A DNA stretch of 32,154 bases, taken from Alphaproteobacteria bacterium. Its GTDB lineage: Bacteria; Pseudomonadota; Alphaproteobacteria; JANQMY01. A program made the translations under genes and the position numbers. The notes beneath the pieces were generated by a model. That model saw nothing but the letters and a program-made list of their open reading frames with translations, had not been told where the DNA came from and did not search any database. Below, in pieces: positions 26,769 through 32,154 of the stretch. Each line of letters opens with the position of its first letter. Positions within the stretch are counted from its first letter, which is position 1. The stretch lies in contig JANQMY010000235.1 in assembly GCA_028279895.1 (NCBI GenBank), forward strand, positions 1 through 32,154, given 5' to 3'.

Positions 26769-27839
26769 TCAGGACCGAAACCTCTCCAAGTCCGGCAAAA
26801 AGCTCATGAGCAGATCGGGGGCCTTATTGCGGTCGGGCCCACTCATGATCAAAACGATCCGTGTTTCATCGATACCGTCCGGCCACCTATCGAGCAAGTT
26901 CAGTGGGCTCACGATATGGCCGACAACATGCAGCACCAGCGGGCAGCCGGGGTGGCCGTCGAGGTCTACAAGCCCCTTCATCCTGAGCAGATTCGTTCCG
27001 AAATAGGTTTGGAGCGCTGCGATCGCCGTCTCTACGGCGCGCGGGTCGAGCGGACCGGCCGCCGAAAAACAGAAGGCTGTCGCCGCATCGCCATGGCGAT
27101 TGACGTCGTGCACATGACCGTGGCCGTCATGGTGGTGTGAGCGGTTCTGCCCATGTTGATCTGTGTTGGGTTCGGCAAATTGTAGCCAGGCGCGAACGTC
27201 CGGCGGCTTGCCTGACGGATCGAAGGCCGCAAGAGAGAACATGGTTTGTGCGGTCGCCTCGCGGGCATCGCTAAGGGTCGCATTGGGATTCATCGTGGCA
27301 AGAGTGCGTTTCAAGTCGGCGAATTCTCTTTTGGACACGGGGTCCTGCAACAGATCGCCTTTCGTCACCAGCAACACATCAGCGACAGCAATCTGACGGC
27401 GCGCCTCTTCAAACCGGGCGATCACGTCGGCGCCATACACAGCATCGACAAGGGTCGCCACGCCATTGAGCGTAAAACGCCGGAGCATGTCGTCATCCTC
27501 CATAAACGTCTGGAGAACAGGCATAGGGTCCGCAAGCCCTGTCGTTTCGATCACCAAGCGGCGAAATGACGGGCCGCGCCCTTGATCGGCATCGTACAGA
27601 AGGCGGAGTAGTGTCTGTCGTACATCACCGGACACTGTGCAACACAGGCACCCGGTCGACATCGCAAACGCTTGATCGCCCTTACGTTCTATCAACGCGC
27701 CGTCAACGCCCGCTTCGCCGAACTCGTTGACGACGACCGCGGTCTCTTCAAAACCTGGCTCCGCAAGCAGCCTGTTCAGCAATGTGGTTTTTCCGGCCCC
27801 GAGAAACCCTGTCAGGATGGTGACGGGAATGCGGGTCAT
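26769..27839 (-). CDS. COG0523 GTPase with His-rich linker
   Basis: A 356-residue G3E GTPase. Walker [10 protein letters not shown] is at 11-19, C-x-C-C (TGCLCC) at 64-67, VTKGD for guanine and a linker with SHHHDGHGHVHDVNRHGD. It is the fourth COG0523 protein here and differs clearly from the others, so it is not a fresh duplicate. The start at 27839 is chosen because GGAG stands 8 bases before it; an ATG at 27872 has no such site. It ends 6 bp from the zur relic. No Zur-like palindrome is visible between it and the divergent Rrf2 gene (27840-28086). Confidence 0.88.
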   Translation of the reverse strand: MTRIPVTILTGFLGAGKTTLLNRLLAEPGFEETAVVVNEFGEAGVDGALIERKGDQAFAMSTGCLCCTVSGDVRQTLLRLLYDADQGRGPSFRRLVIETTGLADPMPVLQTFMEDDDMLRRFTLNGVATLVDAVYGADVIARFEEARRQIAVADVLLVTKGDLLQDPVSKREFADLKRTLATMNPNATLSDAREATAQTMFSLAAFDPSGKPPDVRAWLQFAEPNTDQHGQNRSHHHDGHGHVHDVNRHGDAATAFCFSAAGPLDPRAVETAIAALQTYFGTNLLRMKGLVDLDGHPGCPLVLHVVGHIVSPLNLLDRWPDGIDETRIVLIMSGPDRNKAPDLLMSFLPDLERFRS

Positions 27840-28049
27840 GAGCGGCACTCCATCAATTTCGGTGTTGGCCATACTAGGATCATGAAATCAACTCCGCCAA
27901 GCACCCGGTTCGGGTCGCGCGCAGCAACACGTGTCGAGAAATTGGATGACAGTGACAGGCCGAACTTGTCCCAAGACTGGCATTCGACCCCCAACACTCC
28001 AGCTAAACCGCTCCGTCTTACCAATAGAACGCTCCACATAGCGCCTACC

Positions 28050-28098
28050 TTGAACCGATCACGCTTCATGTAATATAGTAAGTTACATGAAGCGTGAT
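28050..28098 (+). promoter_or_regulatory. Rrf2 promoter and self-operator overlapping the start codon
   Basis: Two perfect 16-bp inverted arms (28058-28073 ATCACGCTTCATGTAA and 28083-28098) with a 9-bp spacer include the ATG at 28087 and the first four codons. TTGAAC (28050-28055) and TATAGT (28074-28079), 18 bp apart, form a plausible promoter whose -10 lies in the spacer. Transcription would begin at about 28086, giving a leaderless or nearly leaderless message, and a bound regulator would cover both promoter and start. Confidence 0.65.
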
Positions 28099-28548
28099 AG
28101 CAAGCTCTCCAACGTCCTGCACATCCTCCTGCACATGGCGGAATGGGATGGCCCGACGACATCGGAAGGATTGGCCGAGATGATCCGCACCAATCCGGTG
28201 GTGGTCCGCCGCGTCTTAGCGGGCTTGCGCGAACGGGGCTATGTTCACTCGGAAAAGGGCCATGGGGGTGGCTGGACGCTTACCTGCAACCTTGAAAAAG
28301 TTACCTTGCGCGATGTGTATGAAGCGGTCGGCAGCCCACCCCTGCTTGCGATCGGATCCCGCACGGAGGCACCTGGTTGCCTGGTGGAACAAGCCGTCAA
28401 TGAGTCGCTGGGCAGCGCGCTGCAAGACGCCGAAGCGGCCCTTCTTTCCCGCTTTGCAGAAATCTCACTGGCCGACCTTAGTCAAGACTTCCATAAGCGC
28501 TTTAGGCAACGATTCAAGCAAATGAAACGAAACCATGAACCAGCATAA
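28087..28548 (+). CDS. Rrf2-family transcriptional regulator
   Basis: A 153-residue Rrf2-type winged-helix regulator: HILLHMAEWDGPTTSEGLAEM and NPVVVRRVLAGLRERGYVHSEKG (about 15-60), then a GHGGGW wing and the dimer helix. Only two cysteines, in LTCN and GCLVEQ, are present, so the three-cysteine Fe-S site of IscR/NsrR is missing; the signal may be thiol redox or a small ligand. Autoregulation by the palindrome at 28058-28098 is likely. It overlaps the methyltransferase gene by 14 bp, so both are made together. Confidence 0.87.
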   Translation: MKRDSKLSNVLHILLHMAEWDGPTTSEGLAEMIRTNPVVVRRVLAGLRERGYVHSEKGHGGGWTLTCNLEKVTLRDVYEAVGSPPLLAIGSRTEAPGCLVEQAVNESLGSALQDAEAALLSRFAEISLADLSQDFHKRFRQRFKQMKRNHEPA

Positions 28549-29239
28549 ACATAATCCCTTTTCAGAAATGTTTGAAGATCCGGAGCAAGTTGCTCGGTAT
28601 GCGGAGGGTCCGCCGCGCTTTATGCCTGGCTTTTGGGATCTGCATAAAATGACAAGCGTCTTGCTGTCAGAAAACGCCCCGGAGAACGCACATGTGCTTG
28701 TTCTTGGCGCCGGGGGCGGGCTGGAGTTAGAGGCGTTGGCAAAAACCCACCCAAACTGGACATTTGTAGGCGTTGATCCTGCGAAGGCAATGCTCCGCGA
28801 GGCCGAGCGCCGCCTTGGCCCCCTTGCGGAGCGCGTCGCGTTCCACTGCGGCTATATTGATGATGCGCCGGAAGGCCCCTTCGACGCCGCAACAAGCCTT
28901 TTGACGCTCCATTTTCTAGACGAAGCAGAACGGAAAAAGACCCTCACCGAAATTCGCAAACGCCTAAAGCCCGGCGCGCCGTTTGTGGCCGCACATTGCA
29001 GTTTTCCGCAAGACAAGAAAACGCGGCCCATTTGGCTGTCCCGGTACGCCGCATTCGCGGTTGCCTCGATGGCCGATCCGCAACAAGCCGAACAGGCCCG
29101 CGCTGCGGTCGAGTCGATGGCCACCATGTTTGACCCGGTCACCGATGAGGGACTCTTGCGCCAATCCGGCTTTCGAAACATCACCGAGTTCTACCACGCC
29201 TTTACCTGGCGCGGCTGGGTCAGCTATGCACCGGATTAA
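28535..29239 (+). CDS. Class I SAM-dependent methyltransferase
   Basis: A 234-residue methyltransferase with motif I VLVLGAGGGLELEAL (54-68), the ribose-binding acidic residue in FVGVDPAKAM, and a motif IV region ATSLLTLHFLDEAERKKTL. It would transfer a methyl group from S-adenosylmethionine to a small molecule or macromolecule that cannot be named. ATG 28535 lies inside the end of the Rrf2 gene. The Rrf2 protein presumably represses this unit and the methyltransferase product may relate to its inducer (inference). Confidence 0.85.
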   Translation: MNQHKHNPFSEMFEDPEQVARYAEGPPRFMPGFWDLHKMTSVLLSENAPENAHVLVLGAGGGLELEALAKTHPNWTFVGVDPAKAMLREAERRLGPLAERVAFHCGYIDDAPEGPFDAATSLLTLHFLDEAERKKTLTEIRKRLKPGAPFVAAHCSFPQDKKTRPIWLSRYAAFAVASMADPQQAEQARAAVESMATMFDPVTDEGLLRQSGFRNITEFYHAFTWRGWVSYAPD

Positions 29240-29420
29240 GGTCCCGCCCCAAGCGTGAAAGACATCGCGATCGAGTTCGCCTATCGGTCCAAAAAGTGGC
29301 CTAGATGTCGTTTAGTTACATCGGCGATCCGCCATTGGGGACATGATCGCGGGTCACGGACAATGCATCTTCGACTCAGCCGCCTTCAATACCGGATCAT
29401 CTGGCAATTCGTCTTCTATC

Positions 29421-29571
29421 AGGCTGCTGAAAAAGTCATTTTCGTCCTTCGAGACGGGCCTGTCGGCCCTCCTCAGGATGAGGAAAACAAACAAAAAACC
29501 TCATGGTGAGGAGGCGCGATAGCGCCGTCTCGAACCATGGGTTCCTAAGACCATAACTTTTTCAGCAGACT
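29421..29571. mobile_element. MITE-like palindromic element, 151 bp
   Basis: The ends are 16-bp inverted repeats differing at one base: AGGCTGCTGAAAAAGT at 29421-29436 and its complement at 29556-29571. Inside, TTCGAGACGG (29448-29457) pairs with 29525-29534, and a 16-bp block 29468-29483 pairs with 29499-29514 at 14 of 16 positions. The whole element therefore folds into one long hairpin and encodes no protein. This resembles small non-autonomous insertion elements common in alphaproteobacteria; the family is not assigned and no clear target duplication is seen. It fills most of the gap 29240-29585 and may stop transcripts from both sides. Confidence 0.65.
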
Positions 29572-29585
29572 GCTAGAGCGGCGGA

Positions 29586-30713
29586 TCAGAGAGACTGATT
29601 GATCATGGCCTCAAAGTCGTCGTCCGACGCACGCCGCGGGTTCGACAGGGCGGACAGGTCTTGCTTTGCGTATGTGACGAGCTCGGGAATATCAGCATCT
29701 TCAATGCCCATGGCTCGCAAACCGCGCGGAAGTCCGATGGTTGCGTTCATTTCCGATATGGCATCGGCGATATCGGCGTCCGGCTTCAACCCCATTGCCT
29801 GACGGAGACGCGGATATTTGTCGCCACTTTCCGGTTCATTGAACCGCAACACCGCCGGCAGGAAAACGGCGTTGAGTGTGCCGTGATGAAGATTGAGGCG
29901 CTTAATGCGGCCCGCCGCGTGGCTCATGGCGTGCACGGCACCCAGCCCCTTGATGAAGGAGAGGGCGCCTTCGGTTGAGCACATCATCATTTGCCAACGT
30001 GCCTCCCGGTTCTGACCATCCCTTACCGCCGTTGGGAGGTATCGCCATCCGCGCCAAAGACCGTCGAGCGCTACACCATCCGCCGGCGGATTAATCGTCG
30101 GAGCAAGAAACGCCTCGATGCAGTGCGTGACCGCGTCCATGCCGGTCGCGGCCGTCATGCCGGCCGGCAATCCCATGGTGAGTTCGGGATCGCAAATCGC
30201 GGCTTTTGGAATAAACAAAGGGCTTGCAAATGTCATCTTGCGGCCATCATCGAGAATGATGACAAACCCAACGGAGACCTCGCTGCCGGTGCCGGCTGTC
30301 GTCGGGACAGCAATCACAGGCGCGACCGCCTTGATCAGCTTACCGCCCCCAACCAATGGATCGTATTGAGCGAGGGGGCCGCCGCTGCCCGCAAGAAGCG
30401 CAACGGCCTTGCCGAGATCCATCGACGAGCCACCCCCTAACGCAATGACGCCGTCGCATCCATCTGCCGTATACTGATCGAATGCCTTCATAACGGCTTC
30501 TTCGGTGGGGTTTCCCGGTGTGCCGTCGAACAGAGACAACTCCATGCCGGTGCCGAACGTGTTTGTCACTGCATCAACGAGACCTGCCGCACGCACACCT
30601 TGGTCCGTCGCAATAAAGGGTTTTGAGATGCCCGCTTTTTGAAGTTCCGCTGGAAGCTGACCGATCGCGCCGAAGTCGAAATGGGTTGTGGTCAGGTAAG
30701 TAAGTGTCGCCAT
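29586..30713 (-). CDS. Iron-type (group III) alcohol dehydrogenase, second copy
   Basis: A 375-residue group III ADH with GGGSSMD around 93-99 and metal ligands D193/H197 (GMDAVTHCIE), H261 and H277 (AVHAMSHAAG, LHHG). It is only distantly similar to the product of 25127-26314, so the two may differ in substrate. It should use Fe2+. The ATG 30713 is preferred; the open frame upstream to 30827 overlaps another gene. Shine-Dalgarno is weak (ACAGG). It follows the 80-residue gene by 22 bp, and the Zur-like site at 31102-31119 lies ahead of that unit. Confidence 0.9.
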   Translation of the reverse strand: MATLTYLTTTHFDFGAIGQLPAELQKAGISKPFIATDQGVRAAGLVDAVTNTFGTGMELSLFDGTPGNPTEEAVMKAFDQYTADGCDGVIALGGGSSMDLGKAVALLAGSGGPLAQYDPLVGGGKLIKAVAPVIAVPTTAGTGSEVSVGFVIILDDGRKMTFASPLFIPKAAICDPELTMGLPAGMTAATGMDAVTHCIEAFLAPTINPPADGVALDGLWRGWRYLPTAVRDGQNREARWQMMMCSTEGALSFIKGLGAVHAMSHAAGRIKRLNLHHGTLNAVFLPAVLRFNEPESGDKYPRLRQAMGLKPDADIADAISEMNATIGLPRGLRAMGIEDADIPELVTYAKQDLSALSNPRRASDDDFEAMINQSL

Positions 30714-30735
30714 TTTGCAATCAAACCTGTTTAAA

Positions 30736-30978
30736 CTAGTGAGCGCGCGATTGGGCGCGTTGGAGTTGAGTTGCAACCCGTGTGAGATGGGCCGCAATCT
30801 GGGCCGGGCTGGAAGAACGTCCCGCAAACTCGATGAACTCCAGCATCAATGCATCGCTGATGACTGCAGATGATAGCCACGCTTCGCCTGCTTCTGTAAT
30901 CGCCTCGCGGAGAATTTTCCGAGCCTTTTGCATGTCTGCTTCGTGGATTTCAGCGATCGTCTCGTTCACTTTCGTCAC
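30736..30978 (-). CDS. Small helical protein of unknown function (80 residues)
   Basis: An 80-residue, soluble, almost wholly helical frame (VNETIAEIHEADMQKARKIL, then AAHLTRVATQLQRAQSRAH). It starts with GTG 30978 and ends 22 bp before the Fe-ADH start. No family is recognised. It has one Met-rich segment and few His, so metal binding is not indicated. A Zur-like site lies 124 bp upstream, making this the leading gene of a possible zinc-repressed unit with the ADH. The start lacks a strong ribosome binding site; an internal ATG near 30933 is possible. Confidence 0.6.
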   Translation of the reverse strand: MTKVNETIAEIHEADMQKARKILREAITEAGEAWLSSAVISDALMLEFIEFAGRSSSPAQIAAHLTRVATQLQRAQSRAH

Positions 30979-31101
30979 TCAATATACGTTGGTTCCAAAA
31001 CAGTGCGGTTATCGGTAACAGTTGACGTGCAGCCGCCTCGCCTTAGCGATACGTCCTTCCATGTCTTGAATTGACAGGAAAATGCCCGATAACGCGCCGA
31101 A

Positions 31102-31119
31102 TGTTATGTTATATTGTTA
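31102..31119. promoter_or_regulatory. Zur-like site upstream of the 80-residue/Fe-ADH unit
   Basis: Read on the minus strand this site is TAACAATATAACATAACA. It matches the zur/zigA operator segment at 14352-14369 at 16 of 18 positions. It lies 124 bp before the GTG of the small gene in the 331-bp gap 30979-31309, which otherwise contains only the 3' flank of the P450 gene. It is the most distant of the four sites from a start codon, so control is plausible but less certain. Confidence 0.6.
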
Positions 31120-31252
31120 CATACGAAAACGGCGACGTTCTGACAAGTGTCAAATGGGTCAAGTGCCATTCTGTTCGGGTGACCCATCCTTGGCACTTAA
31201 GGCTCTTTAGGCCATCTCGCATTGGATGCGCTGTGCGCCGCGGCACCGTCGC

Positions 31253-31353
31253 TTCGCCGAAGATCTGCACACGGATGATGAATACCCGGACGTGTTTGTC
31301 CGGCGCCCGTTAAAGCGGGTGCACCTGCACGGGCACGTTGGCGATGCCGCGGA
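31253..31353. repeat. Right copy of the imperfect repeat at the P450 3' end
   Basis: Partner of 10454-10543 in the same orientation. It spans the last 14 or so codons of the P450 gene and about 57 bp of downstream sequence, including a possible CGGAC-(AAACAC)-GTCCG hairpin on the minus strand after the stop. See the left copy for the matched blocks. Confidence 0.45.
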
Positions 31354-32154
31354 TGAAGTTGTTGGGCAGGCGCTCCACCTCGCCCACCACTTCGATGTGG
31401 CGGAAGCGCTTCATGATTTCTTCCCACAAAACACGCAGCTGCATTTCCGCCAGCCGGTTGCCCATGCAACGATGCACACCGAAGCCGAAAGCCACGTGAT
31501 GGCGGGCATTGGGCCGGTCGATGATCAGCCGGTCGGCGTCCGGGAAGACGGTTTCGTCGCGGTTGCCGGAAAGATACCACATGATGATCTTTTCGCCCTC
31601 GCGGATGGTCTTGCCGCCCAGCTCCACATCATTGAGCGCCGTGCGGCGCATGTGGATGACGGGCGTCTGCCAGCGGATCATCTCCGCCACCATGTTCGGG
31701 ATGAGGCTTACGTCCTTGCGCAGCTTGTCATATTCTTCCGGGAACTGATTAAGGGCCACCACGCCGCCGGAAATGCTGTTGCGCGTGGTATCGTTGCCGC
31801 CCACGATCAGCAGCAAAATATTGCCGATGAAGAGCGCCGGGTTCTCGTTCATGTTCTTCGTGCTTTCGCCATGGGCGAGCATGGAGATCAGATCGAACTT
31901 GGGGTCGGCCGCCGCCCGCTCGTTCCAGAGCTGATAGAATTCGGCCGCACACTGCATCAGCTCGCTGCGGCGGTAATCCATATCCACTTCTTGGCCGGTG
32001 GTTGCTTCGGTGGCGGTGGTAAGGTCCGACCAGTGGATAAGCTTGCGGCGATCCTCATACGGAAAATCGAACAAAGTGGCCAGCATGCGCGCCGTTAGCT
32101 CGACCGACACCTTGTCCACCCAGTTGAAGGTTTCACCGACCGGTAGATGTTCCA
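31310..32154 (-). CDS. CYP153-like cytochrome P450 (5' end outside window)
   Basis: About 281 C-terminal residues of a bacterial P450. Visible are the I-helix GGNDTTRNS, the E-x-x-R pair in AEMIRWQTP, the segment MRRTALNDVELGGKTIR, and the haem ligand loop FGFGVHRCMGNRLAE. The run WYLSGNRDETVF and the wording around the haem loop match CYP153 enzymes, which hydroxylate the end of medium-chain alkanes, alcohols or fatty acids with ferredoxin and reductase partners not present here. The frame is open to the window edge, so the start is missing. A possible 1-alkanol product could feed the ADHs nearby (inference). Confidence 0.9.
   Translation of the reverse strand, partial: EHLPVGETFNWVDKVSVELTARMLATLFDFPYEDRRKLIHWSDLTTATEATTGQEVDMDYRRSELMQCAAEFYQLWNERAAADPKFDLISMLAHGESTKNMNENPALFIGNILLLIVGGNDTTRNSISGGVVALNQFPEEYDKLRKDVSLIPNMVAEMIRWQTPVIHMRRTALNDVELGGKTIREGEKIIMWYLSGNRDETVFPDADRLIIDRPNARHHVAFGFGVHRCMGNRLAEMQLRVLWEEIMKRFRHIEVVGEVERLPNNFIRGIANVPVQVHPL

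Overview
The window reads as the chromosome of a GC-rich alphaproteobacterium. Every recognisable product fits that group: a CYP153 P450, a Baeyer-Villiger monooxygenase, two Zur-type regulators with a Zur-like operator family, a ZnuD-like TonB receptor and a SufE/NifU-like/yidD/thrS gene order. Genus cannot be decided from sequence alone. Oxygenases, dehydrogenases and a nitroreductase suggest a life on hydrocarbons, lipids or other hydrophobic substrates (inference).

Left part (1-10.45 kb), mixed accessory and metabolic genes: the tail of a TetR-like regulator, a GNAT acetyltransferase and a Baeyer-Villiger monooxygenase. These are followed by a divergently arranged HxlR-type regulator and an operon of a tautomerase, an acyl-CoA-dehydrogenase-like flavoprotein and a 29-residue membrane peptide. 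Next come a P-loop kinase-like protein, a secreted protein, an orphan EF-G domain IV-V protein, a nitroreductase, an MFS transporter, an orphan CdiI-type immunity protein and a membrane-anchored split-barrel flavin/deazaflavin protein.

Central part (10.6-31.1 kb), a metal-homeostasis island whose logic is zinc limitation. It holds a ZnuD-like outer-membrane receptor, four COG0523 GTPases (one ZigA-like, three with His-rich linkers), two Zur paralogues and an M48 lipoprotein protease. It also holds second-copy-type housekeeping genes: hisI with one zinc cysteine replaced, cysS, sufE, a NifU-like scaffold, a frameshifted yidD and thrS. Three alcohol dehydrogenases complete it: two iron-type, and one MDR-type that lacks the structural-zinc cysteine loop. 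Four related palindromes with the core TTATAAC or TATAAC lie before the receptor gene, between zigA and zur, between hisI and the second zur, and upstream of the last Fe-ADH unit. They form a candidate Zur regulon. Relics show rearrangement: a nitroreductase gene with a 378-bp in-frame internal deletion fused tail-to-tail with the last 17 codons of a zur gene, and imperfect direct repeats of the P450 3' end near both island edges.

Right part (28-32.15 kb): an Rrf2-type regulator whose palindromic operator covers its own start codon, coupled to a SAM methyltransferase. Then a 151-bp MITE-like palindromic element, the second Fe-ADH with an 80-residue partner, and a CYP153-type P450 that runs off the window.

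Working model (inference): under zinc starvation Zur derepresses outer-membrane uptake (receptor), intracellular allocation (COG0523 GTPases) and replacement enzymes that need less zinc. CYP153 and the alcohol dehydrogenases suggest that the island keeps alcohol oxidation running when zinc is scarce.
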